DNA from: Ovis canadensis
Lineage: Eukaryota; Chordata; Mammalia; Artiodactyla; Bovidae
Direction: 5' to 3'
Length of the DNA: 64,000 nt
Assembly (NCBI RefSeq): GCF_042477335.2
Contig: NC_091247.1
Coordinates: 13,369,001 to 13,433,000 of the forward strand
Each line of letters opens with the position of its first letter. Positions within the stretch are counted from its first letter, which is position 1. Below the pieces are notes generated by a model. That model was given only the letters and a program-made list of their open reading frames with translations, had not been told where the DNA came from and did not search any database. Position numbers and translations under genes: made by a program. Shown here piece by piece: positions 54,570-64,000 of the stretch.

Positions 54570-54998
54570 TAACAAAATTTATCCATACCTGATCCTATGT
54601 TATGTATTTGTTTGTTGATGATCTATCTCCCAAAGTACAACATAAACTACACAAAGGCAAAGATTTCTCAGTTTTATTGCTATGTTCCCAGTAAGGAAAT
54701 AGGACTTTTCCCAGAATAGGAACTAAGGAACTTGAATCAGAGAGGGCTACCTCTGGGAATTTCTAAAGGAAAACTCTTCTTCTGTCTCTCCAGCTTGCAA
54801 TACAAGGCCCTTATGATGCCCATGAATTTGGGAAGGGGAGACCACATCAATGACCATAAGCTGGACAAGCTTTCCCAGGACAGCTACTAACAGTGACCAA
54901 ATAGAGGAAACAAAGACTTGCTGGGTTATCATGATTTGGGCTGTGGAATTGGAACACGACAAATAACAAACCTTCTTGTATAAACTAGACACAAGTCA
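54570..54998 (+). promoter_or_regulatory. 5' flank of OR-6 with a candidate splice acceptor
   Basis: Same flank type as OR-3 to OR-5, uninterrupted. AG at 54987-54988 is 10 bases before the ATG. Confidence 0.4.
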
Positions 54999-55928
54999 AT
55001 GGAAAGACTCAACCAAACCAGCAGAGTCTCTGAATTCATCCTCCTGGGACTCTCCTCACGGCCTGAGGACCAGAAGCCACTCTTCATCCTCTTCCTCATC
55101 TTATACCTGGTCACCATAACAGGGAACCTGCTCATCATCCTGGCCATCCACTCTGACTCCCAGCTCCAAACCCCCATGTATTTCTTCTTGAGTTTCCTGT
55201 CTTTCACTGACATTTGCTTCACAACAACCATTGTCCCCAGGATGCTGGTGAACTTTCTGTCACATAAGACCATCTCCTATGCTGGGTGTCTGACCCAGAT
55301 GTATTTTATCTATGCCTTGGGCAACACTGACAGTTGGCTTCTAGTAGTCATGGCCTTTGACCGCTATGTGGCCATCTGTGACCCCTTCCATTATGTCACC
55401 ATCATGAGCCATCACCGCTGTGTCCTGCTGGTGGCCTTCTCCTGCTCATTGCCTCATTTCCACTCACTCCTACATACACTTCTGCTGAATCAGGTCACTT
55501 TCTGTGACTCTAATATTATCCACCACTTCCTCTGTGACTTCAGCCCTCTGGTGAAATTATCCTGCTCCTCCACATTTGTCAATGAAATTGTGATGATGAT
55601 AGAAGGATCTGTTTTTTTGGTGACTCCCTTTCTATGCATTGCTTTTTCTTATATACGAATCCTCCTTGCGGTTCTCAAAATTCCCTCAGCTGCTGGGAAA
55701 CGGAAAGCCTTCTCCACGTGTGGGTCTCACCTCACTGTGGTAACACTCTTTTATGGAAGCATCTTCTATGTCTATTTACAGCCTGTGTCCACCTATACCG
55801 TCAGGGACCACATGGCAACAATTGTCTACACAGTTTTAACTTCCACCCTCAATCCCTTTATCTACAGCCTGAGAAACAAAGACCTGAAGCAGGGCCTGAG
55901 AAAGCTGATGGTTGGAAGGAAACCATAG
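54999..55928 (+). CDS. OR1L: Olfactory receptor OR-6, OR1L type, intact
   Basis: 309 residues, open throughout: NQT site at residue 5, GN in TM1, PMYFFL, MAFDRYVAICDP with an intact DRY, loop-2 cysteines (HHFLCDFSP region), [10 protein letters not shown] and [11 protein letters not shown]. Expected to be an olfactory-neuron plasma-membrane receptor (family knowledge). It pairs with OR-5 by the shared one-codon loss after TM2 (FLSHKTISYAG), the TM5-TM6 wording (EIVMMIEGSVFLV) and the 3' flank. It keeps the Arg that OR-5 has lost, so it is probably the working member of the pair. Small differences from the family norm: QTPMYFFL preceded by SQL, and STLNPFIY in TM7. Ligand unknown. Confidence 0.96.
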   Translation: MERLNQTSRVSEFILLGLSSRPEDQKPLFILFLILYLVTITGNLLIILAIHSDSQLQTPMYFFLSFLSFTDICFTTTIVPRMLVNFLSHKTISYAGCLTQMYFIYALGNTDSWLLVVMAFDRYVAICDPFHYVTIMSHHRCVLLVAFSCSLPHFHSLLHTLLLNQVTFCDSNIIHHFLCDFSPLVKLSCSSTFVNEIVMMIEGSVFLVTPFLCIAFSYIRILLAVLKIPSAAGKRKAFSTCGSHLTVVTLFYGSIFYVYLQPVSTYTVRDHMATIVYTVLTSTLNPFIYSLRNKDLKQGLRKLMVGRKP

Positions 55929-57015
55929 GGAGCACCCTCTTGAGAAACACACGTGTGGATTCTGCTCCGCTTGAATCTGGTTTCTGCTGATTCTTGGTAA
56001 ACAAGCAAGTTCTTGGAGGTTAGCTTTTTTAACCCATGTGAGATGAGGCATTATGGGTAATTACATCCAATGATGATGATCCTTCAGTTGGCTCTGCCTC
56101 TGCTTAATCAAGATACTTTCCCTCTCTATTTCTCCTCTCTCCTATGAAAAGTCATCACACTGAATCTTCCAAATGAGATGCTTTAAACTAATCCTTTTTC
56201 CCACGGATACTTCCTGAACAAATTGAGCTCTTTTCAAGACTTATCCACCAACATCCTTCACATTTCAGCATATCGCTAAAAATAATTTCCTAATTTGTAG
56301 CTCTTGGATGCCTTTGTAAACATTTGAAAAGGGAAAGGAAGAAAGGAGAGGCAGGAGGAGGAGAAGAAGAAAGTACATTTTAGCTGATTTTCAATTTGAA
56401 GATTTTCATAATTCCTCATTTTTCTTTCAAAATTTTTTTGTTTAAAACTTAAGTTTTCACTTTTTCTCTTCTCGTTTTTCCATTCCCCCTTTATTATATT
56501 GCTATGTCTTTCTTTCTTTTCAATTTCCTCATTTTTTCCAAACAATTAAAAATTGCTAATGACTAGAAAGAACAAGAACCAAGAAATTATCCATTCCACA
56601 ATAGGAATGTTGAAACCATTTTTTTCTCCATCTCTTCCTACAACTATATGTTTAAAATGTATAATTTAATATTTCTTCTAGAAATTCTAAGGCTTTTTTT
56701 AGCATAGAAACATAATACAAAAAATTTTTAAGTAAAAATTTTAAAATTACCATAACCTCATGACCTAGAGGCAGCAACTGGAAATATAAAATTACACAAT
56801 CACTTTGGAAAGCAGTATGGAAATTCTTATAAACATAAAAGTACTTTATGTTTATTAAAAACTCAAAAATATTCATAGTATTTTATATTAGGAAAAGCTA
56901 AACACAAATTAAATGGTCATCAACAAGAAATAGATGACCAAGTCATCAGTAAAATGTTGTACACATAAGATTTGTCATTTTACTAAATAAAAATTATTCC
57001 TCAATTGAAAAAAAA
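55929..57015 (+). repeat. 3' flank shared only by OR-5 and OR-6 (copy at OR-6)
   Basis: Parallels 46150-47000. From about 56750 it passes into degraded L1-like wording (ATCACTTTGGAAAGCAGTAT) ending in a poly-A near 57010. No gene seen. The following 57016-57189 shows nothing recognisable. Confidence 0.75.
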
Positions 57016-57199
57016 AAAAGCTGGGGACCTGGAGATAATAAGCAAAGGCTTTGGGGATGATTCATCACTGGTGCACACTAAAGATTAATACCAGCCAAAT
57101 GTGTGCTTCATCTGAATACAAGGAAATGAGAGGGTCAAGGGTAAAGTTACCCTTCACCTCACAAAATTTACCTTCAACTCACCAATTTTCTCTTTGTCT

Positions 57200-57406
57200 C
57201 ATGTGGTGGCTCAGACAGTAAAGAATCTACCTGCAATGCAGGAGACCCAGGTTCAATCCTGGGAAGATCTCTGGAGAAGGGTATTGCAGCCCACTCCTGT
57301 ATTCTTGTCTGGAGAATTTCATGGACAGAGGAGCCTGGTGGGCTACAGTTCCATGGGGTCACAAACAGTCAGACACAACTGAGCAACTAACACTTTCACT
57401 AGTTTA
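57200..57406 (+). mobile_element. Bov-tA SINE
   Basis: Head CATGTGGTGGCTCAGACAGT with CAGGTTCAATCCTGGG, then the Bov-A body. CTCTTTGTCT at 57190-57199 and 57407-57416 is a perfect 10-base target-site duplication. Confidence 0.95.
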
Positions 57407-57507
57407 CTCTTTGTCTTGGGAATCCAATTGATTTAAGTTAACGGTACTATTTACATGTCCATACCAAAGGAGACAGTGCTGCTGAGAATTCTATTTAAAT
57501 TCCAATC

Positions 57508-58016
57508 ATATACACAATGGAGTATTACTCAGCCATTAAAAAGAATACATTTGAATCAGTTCTAATGAGGTGGATGAAACTGGAGCCTATTATATAGAGT
57601 GAAGTAAGCCAGAAAGAAAAAACCAATACAGTATACTAATGCATATATATGGAATTTAGAAAGATGGTAACAATAACCCTGTATGCGAGACAGCAAAAGA
57701 GATACAGATGTATAGAACACTCTTTTGGACTCTGTGGGAGAGGGAGAGGGTGGGATGATTTGGGAGAATGGCATTGAAACATGCATGTATAACATCATAT
57801 AAGAAACAAATCGCCAGTCCAGGTTTGATGCAGGATACAGGATGCTTGGGGCTGGTGCACTGGGATGACACAGAGGGATGGTACGGGGAGGGAGGTGGGA
57901 GGGGGGTTCAGGATGGGGAACACGTGTACACCCGTGGCAGATTCATGCTGATGTATGGCAAAACCAATACAACATTGTAAAGAAATTAGCCTCCGATTAA
58001 AATAAATAAATTTTAA
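57508..58016 (+). mobile_element. Bovine L1 3' end, 5'-truncated
   Basis: ATACACAATGGAGTATTACT (end of ORF2) through GGGGCTGGTGCACTGGGATG to the AAATAAATTTTAAAAAAAT tail. Followed at once by the 5' end of another L1. Confidence 0.93.
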
Positions 58017-58036
58017 AAAAATTCAGGGGTAGTCCT

Positions 58037-58046
58037 AAGATGGCGG
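58037..58046 (+). promoter_or_regulatory. YY1-like site at the L1 5' end
   Basis: AAGATGGCGG about 15 bases from the L1 start. In mammalian L1s a YY1 site at this place sets accurate transcription start (established for human L1; inference here). Confidence 0.65.
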
Positions 58047-60704
58047 AGGAATAGGATGGGGAGACCACTTTCTCCCCCACAAATTCATCAAAAGAACATT
58101 TAAACGCTGAGTAAATGCCACAAAACAACTTCTGAATGCCGGCAGAGGATATCAGGCACCCAGGAAAGCAGCCCATTGTCCTCGAAAAGAGGTAGGAAAA
58201 AATATAAAAGACAAAAAAAGAGACAATAGAGGTAGGGAGGGAGCTCCGTCCTGGGAAGGGAGTCTTAAAAAGAGAGAAGTTTCCAAACACCAGGGAACAC
58301 TCTCACTGCTGAGTCTGTGGCAAGCCTTGGAAGCGCAGAGGGCAACATAACAGGGAGGAAAAATAAATAAATAATTAAAAACCCCACAGATTACGAGCCC
58401 AACAGTAACTCCCCCAGCGGAGAAGCAGTGCAGACACCAGCATCCGCCACTAGCAAGCGGGGGCTGGGCAGGGAGGTGCGGGCTGCATTGCTTTTTAAGA
58501 ATTGGGCTGGAATACCCCAAATATAACTAGAGCGAACTAACTTGGGCTAGCATACCAGACTGTGGGATAGCTACCATGCAAAAAGCTCTAACACAAGACA
58601 CCACCAGGACCACGCACAGAACAAAGGATGGAACAGAATTAGCCGGCTGTAGACCATCCACCTCTGGTGACAGGCAGCCAGAGCCAGAAGGGCTGGAAAA
58701 GGGCAATCGCAGCCCCAGAGAGACATTATCTACCAAACTGCAACCAGGCTTCTTTGCTAACTAAGACTTCTTGGGGTTTTGGACAGTCATCATCCGTCTG
58801 AGAAGCTGCGCCAGTTGTACACCCAGAAAACTGAGCAGCAGGGATGGGAGGGGCGATAAGTCGCAGCAACCGCGCTCGCCAAACACCTGAGCTACTCGGA
58901 CCTGGGAAGGGCACAAAACGCAGGCCTAACTGAGTCTGCGCCTCTGAGGACTACCTGAGTGCCTGAGCCTGAGTGGCTCAGACCTGGGAGGTGCACGCAG
59001 CTCAGGGCCAGCCTCAGATGGTTCCTGGTGGAGCAACCTAGAGCCTGAGCTGTGTGCCCCATGAGTGGGGGCAGGCCCAGTGTGGCTGAGGCACTGCGAG
59101 TACACGCCATTTGTTGGCAGTGTCCCTCACTCCCCACAGAGTGACTGAACAAGTGAGCCTAAAAAAAGTGTCCACCACCACCCCCTTGTGTCAGAGCAGA
59201 AATCAGACACTGAAGAGATCAGCAAACAGAAGAAGCTAAAACAGAGGGAACCACCTTGGAAGTGACAGGTGCAATAGATTAAAACCCTGTCATTAGTACT
59301 GACTATGTAGGAAGGGGCCTATAGATCTCGAGAAATATAAGCCAGACCAGGGAACTATCCGAAAATGAGCTGACCCCACACTGCCCACAACAACACCAGA
59401 GAAAGTCCTAGATATATCTTTACTATTTTTACGATTATTCTTTTTTTTCTTTGCTTCTTTTTTTTAACTTTTTTAAATTTTTAAGTCCTCTATTACTCCT
59501 TTAATTTTTATTTTTATAACCTACTATTACTTTTCCAAAAAAAAGACCCTATTTTTAAAGCAAACTTCATATATATTTTTTTAATAATGTTTGTGACTTT
59601 GTTTTTTCTTCTTCTTTTTTTCTTTAATATTGTATTTTTGAAAATCCAACCTCTACTCTAGATTTTTAATCTTTCCTTTTTGGTATTTGTTATCAATTTT
59701 GTACCTTTAAAAACCCAATATTCAGTACCCATTTTTACTTGGGAGCAAAATTACTGGCTTGACTGCTCTCTCCTCCTTTGGACTCTCCTTTTTCTCCACC
59801 AGGTTGCCTCTGTCTCCTCCCTCCCCCTTCTCTTCTCTACCCAACTCTGTGAATCTCTGTGTGTTCCAGACGGTGGAGAACACTTAGGGAACTGATTACT
59901 GGCTGGATCTGTCTCTCTCCTTTTCATTTCCCCCTTTTATCCTCCTGGCCACCTCTGTCTCCTTCCTCCCTCTTCTCTTCTCTGTATAACTCTGTGAACA
60001 TTTCTAAGCAGTCCAGACTGGGGAGTGCACATAAGGAAATGATTACTGGCTAGCTTGCTCTCTCCTCTTTTGATTCCACCTCATCTCATTCGTGTCACCT
60101 CTAACTCCCCCTCCCTCGTCTCTTCTCCATGTAACTCTGTGAACCTCTCTGGGTGTCCCTCATTGTGGAGAAACTTTTCATCTTTAACCTAGATGTTTTA
60201 TCAATGGTGCTGTATAGAAGGAGAAGTCTTGAGACTACTGTAAAAATAAGACTGAAAACCAGAAGCAGGAGGCTTAAGTCTAAATCCTGAGAACATCAGA
60301 GAACTCCTGACTCCAGGGAACATTAAACGATAGGAGCTCACCAAATGCCTCCATACCTACAGTGAAACCAAGCACCACCCAAGGGCCAACAAGTTCCAGA
60401 GCAAGACATACCACGCAAATTCTCCAGCAACACAGGAACACAGCCTGAGCTTCAATATACAGGCTGCCCAAAGTTACCCCAAAACCATTGACATCTCATA
60501 ACTCATTACTGGACACATCACTGCACTCCAGAGAGAAGATATCCAGCTCCACCCACCAGAACACCTACACAAGCTTCCCTAACCAAGAAACCTTGACAAG
60601 CCAGTGATACAGCCCACCCACAGTGAGGAAACTCCACAATAAAGAGAACTCCACAAACTGCCAGAATATGGAAAGGCCACCCCAAACACAGCAATATAAA
60701 CAAG

Positions 60705-61614
60705 ATGAAAAGGCAGAGAAATACCCAGCAGGTAAAGGAACAGGATAAATGCCCACCAAACCAAACAAAAGAGGAAGAGATAGGGAATCTACCTGAGAAA
60801 GAATTCCGAATAATGATAGTGAAAATGATCCAAAATCTTGAAATCACAATGGAATCACAGATAAATAGCCTAGAGAAAAGGATTGAGAAGATGCAAGAAA
60901 GGTTTAACAAGGACCTAGAAGAAATTAAAAAGAGTCAATATATAATGAATAATGCAATAAATGAGATTAAAAAAAAACACTCTGGAAGCAACAAATAGTA
61001 GAATAATGGAGGCAGAAGATAGGATTAGTGAAGTAGAAGATAGAATGGTAGAAATAAATGAATCAGAGAGGAGAAAAGAAGAAAGAATTAAAAGAAATGA
61101 GGATAATCTCAGAGACCTCTCAGACAATATTAAACGCTCCAACTTTCAAATCATAGGAGTCCCAGAAGAAGAAGATAAAAAGAAAGACCATGAGAAAATA
61201 CTTGAGGAGATAATAGTTGAAAACTTCCCTAAAATGGGGAAGGAAATAATCACCCAAGTCCAAGAAACCCAGAGAGTCCCAAACAGGATAAACCCAAGGT
61301 GAAATACCCCAAGACACATATTAATCAAATTAACAAAGATCAAACACAAAGAACAAATATTACAAGCAGCAAGGGAAAAACAACAAATAACACACAAGGG
61401 GATTCCCATAAGGATAACAGCTGATCTTTCAATAGAAACTCTTCAGGCCAGGAGGGAATGGCAAGACATACTTAAAGTGATGAAAGAAAATAACCTACAG
61501 CCCAGATTACTGTACCCAGAAAGGATCTCATTCAAATATGAAGGAGAAATCAAAAGCTTTACAGACAAGCAAAAGCTGAGAGAATTCAGCACCACCAAAC
61601 CAGCTCTCCAATAA
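60705..61614 (+). pseudogene. L1 ORF1 (RNA-binding chaperone), two breaks
   Basis: Starts MKRQRNTQQ. A coiled-coil-like stretch (EITMESQINSLEKRIEKMQE) follows, then the RRM-type core (SNFQIIGVPEEE) and a C-terminal domain ending REFSTTKPALQ at 61614. One extra A in the A-run at about 60969-60977 shifts the frame, and a TGA at 61300-61302 replaces an Arg codon. Otherwise well preserved, which suggests a fairly young element. Confidence 0.85.
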
Positions 61615-61686
61615 ATGCTAAAGGATACTCATTAGACAGGAAACACAAAAAGAGTGTATAAACCCGAACCCAAAACAATAAAGTAA

Positions 61687-64000
61687 ATGGCAAAGGGATC
61701 ACACTTATCAATAATTACCTTAAACATAAATGGGTTGAATGCCCCAACCAAAAGACAAAGACTGGCTGAATGGATACAAAAACAAGATCCCTATATATGT
61801 TGTCTACAAGAGACCCACCTCAAAACAAGGGACACATACAGACTGAAAGTGAAGGGCTGGAAAAAGATATTCCATGCAAATAGAGACCAAAAGAAAACAG
61901 GAGTAACAATACGCATATGAGATAAAATAGACTTTAAAACAAAGGCTGTGAAAAGAGACAAAGAAGGACACTACATAATGATCAAATGATCAATCCAAGA
62001 AGAAGATATAACAATTATAAATATATATGCAACCAACATAGGAGCACTGCAATATGTAAGACAAATGCTAACAAGTATGAAAGGGGAAATTAACAATAAC
62101 ACAATAATAGTGGGAGACTTTAATACCCCATTCACACCTATGGATAGATCAACTAAACAGAAAATTAACACAGAAACACAAACTTTAAATGATACAATAG
62201 ACCAGTTAGACCTAATTGATATCTATAGGACACTTCAACCCAAAACAATGAATTTCACCTTTTTCTCAACTGCACACAGAACCTTCTCCAGGATAGATCA
62301 CATCCTGGGCCATAAATCTAGCCTTGGTAAATTCAAAAAAATCAAAATCATTCCAAGCATCTTTTCTGACCATAATGCAGTAAGATTAGATCTCAATTAC
62401 AGGACAAAAACTATTAAAAATTCCAACATATGGAGGCTGAACAACATGCTTCTGAATAACTAACAAATCACAGAAGAAATCAAAAAAGAAATCAAAATAT
62501 GCATAGAAACAAATGGAAATGAAAACACAACAACCCAAAACCTGTGGGACACTGTAAAAGCAGTGCTAAGGGGAAAGTTCAATACAGGCATACCTCAAGA
62601 AACAAGAAAAAAGTCAAATAAATAATCTAACTCTACACCTAAAGCAACTAAAAAAGGAAGAAATGGAGAACCCCAGAGTGAGTAGAAGGAAAGAAATCTT
62701 AAAAATTAGGGCAGAAATAAATGCAAAAGAAACAAAAGAGACCATAGCAAAAATCTACAAAGCCAAAAGCTGGTTCTTTGAAAGGATAAATAAAATTGAC
62801 AAACCATTAGCCAGACTCATCAAGAAACAAAGGGAGAAAAATCAAATCCATAAAATTAGAAATGAAAATGGAGAGATCACAACAGACAACACAGAAATAC
62901 AAAGGATCATAAGAGACTACTATCAGCAATTATATGCCAATAAAATGAACAACTTGGAAGAAATGGACAAACTCTTAGAAAAGTACAACTTTCCAAAACT
63001 GAACCAGGAAGAAATAGAAAATCTTAACAGACCCATCACAAGCACGGAAATTGAAACTGTAATCAGAAATCTTCCAGCAGACAAAAGCCCAGGTTCAGAT
63101 GGCTTCACAGCTGAATTCTACCAAAAATTTAGAGAAGAGCTAACGCCTATCCTATTCAAACTCTTCCAGAAAATTGCAGAGGAAGGTAAACTTCCAAACT
63201 CATTCTATGAGGCCACTATCACCCTAATACCAAAACCTCACAAAGATGCCACAAAAAAAGAAAACTACAAGCCAATATCACTGATGAACACAGATGCAAA
63301 AATCCTTAACAAAATTCTAGCAATCAGAATCCAACAACACATTAAAAAGATCGTACACCATGACCAAGTGGGCTTTATCCCAGGGATGCAAGGATTCTTC
63401 AGTATCTGCAAATCAATCAATGTAATTCACCACATTAACAAATTGAAAAATAAAAGCCATATGATTATCTCAATAGATGCAGAGAAGGCCTTTGACAAAA
63501 TTCAACATCCATTTATGATAAAAACTCTCCAGAAAGCAGGAATAGAAGGAACATACCTCAACATAATAAAAGCTATATATGACAAACACACAGCAAACAT
63601 TATCCTCAATGGTGAAAAATTGAAAGCATTTCCCCTAAAGTCAGGAACAAGACAAGGGTGTCCACTTTCACCACTACTGTTCAACATAGTTCTGGAAGTT
63701 TTGGCCACAGCAATCAGAGCAGAAAAAGAAATAAAAGGAATCCAAATTGGAAAAGAAGAAGTAAAACTCTCACTGTTTGCAGATGACATGATCCTCTACA
63801 TAGAAAACCCTAAAGACTCCACCAGAAAATTACTAGAGCTAATCAATGGATATAGTAAAGTTGCAGGATATAAAATCAACATACAGAAATCCCTTGCATT
63901 CCTATACACGAATAATGAGAAAATAGAAAAAGAAATTAAGGAAACAATTCCATTCACCGTTGCAACGAAAAGAATAAAATACTTAGGAATATATCTACCT
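61687..64000 (+). pseudogene. L1 ORF2 (endonuclease and reverse transcriptase), broken, cut by the edge
   Basis: Endonuclease domain from MAKGSHLSIITLNINGLNAP with CCLQETHL, VGDFNTPF and SDHNAVRLDL, to about 62460. Reverse transcriptase part with [11 protein letters not shown] (about 63478-63510) and the catalytic box [10 protein letters not shown] (about 63771-63800). In-frame stops include 61918-61920, about 61987 and about 62461, with more breaks in 62600-62900. The window ends within the RT domain. Confidence 0.88.

Larger units (their letters stand above)
50510..54998 (+). repeat. Tandem OR duplication unit, copy 5 (distal part, OR-5 to OR-6)
   Basis: Follows copy 4 from about 41690 to 45204: L1M 3' end, then 50620-53300, MIR, L1-like part and the OR-6 5' flank. 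The proximal part of the unit is replaced by the OR-5/OR-6-type 3' flank and an L1MA/LTR composite. No gene in the spacer. Confidence 0.82.
58023..64000 (+). mobile_element. Bovine L1 with complete 5' end, running off the window; ORFs broken
   Basis: A full-5'-end LINE-1 (about 6 kb visible): 5' UTR 58023-60704, ORF1 60705-61614 and ORF2 from 61687 to the edge. It starts GGGGTAGTCCTAAGATGGCG. The 5' UTR contains a T-rich stretch (59430-59720). Both ORFs carry stops, so it is not autonomous. The 3' end and target-site duplication lie outside the window. Confidence 0.93.

Noticed and set aside
1-64000. A new multi-gene or defence-like system
   Set aside because: Every coding signal resolves to OR1L receptors, BovB or L1. 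The interest lies in array evolution and retroelement mechanics, not in an unknown system.

Overview
The window is ruminant nuclear DNA, most likely cattle or a close relative. The evidence is many copies of lineage-specific repeats: BovB LINEs with (ACTGA)n tails, Bov-tA and Bov-A2 SINEs, CHR SINEs shared with whales, and bovine-type L1 with its AATAAATTTATATT-type 3' tail. Older mammalian repeats (MIR, MER5, L1M) lie between them. I see no bacterial-type operons, CRISPR arrays, tRNA or rRNA genes, and no new multi-gene system.

The only host genes I can support are six tandem, same-strand, single-coding-exon olfactory receptor (OR) genes of family 1, subfamily OR1L (closest from memory to OR1L1/OR1L3). 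I number them OR-1 to OR-6 by position. OR-3 (31370-32302), OR-5 (45205-46149) and OR-6 (54999-55928) have open full-length frames. OR-1 (399-1331) has a single in-frame stop at codon 180. OR-2 (19191-21346) is split by a BovB insertion and otherwise decayed. OR-4 (37616-38547) has a one-base deletion before TM7. OR-5 is open but has DSY in place of the DRY G-protein motif.

The genes sit in repeated blocks that share flanking DNA. OR-1 and OR-2 share one kind of 5' flank and OR-3 to OR-6 share another. OR-1 to OR-4 share one 3' flank and OR-5/OR-6 share a different one. The distal parts of the unit recur at about 21.3-31.4, 32.3-37.6, 38.5-45.2 and 50.5-55.0 kb. Because the units are copies of each other, most insertions can be recognised as empty versus filled sites, which dates them relative to the duplications and confirms target-site duplications. 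Coding sequence is a mosaic: the 5' half is nearly uniform in all copies, while the TM5-TM6 half falls into two classes (OR-1 to OR-4 versus OR-5/OR-6).

Layout: 0-10.5 kb OR-1 and its 3' flank, invaded by an LTR fossil with nested inserts and by a near-full-length BovB. 10.5-18.9 kb is a BovB followed by DNA not seen in the other units, rich in small SINE and L1 insertions. 18.9-31.4 kb OR-2 and a long unit. 31.4-37.6 kb OR-3 and a unit lacking its middle part. 37.6-45.2 kb OR-4. 45.2-55.0 kb OR-5 with an L1M/solo-LTR composite. 55.0-57.0 kb OR-6. From 57.5 kb a bovine L1 3' fragment abuts, head to tail, a full-5'-end bovine L1 that runs off the right edge.
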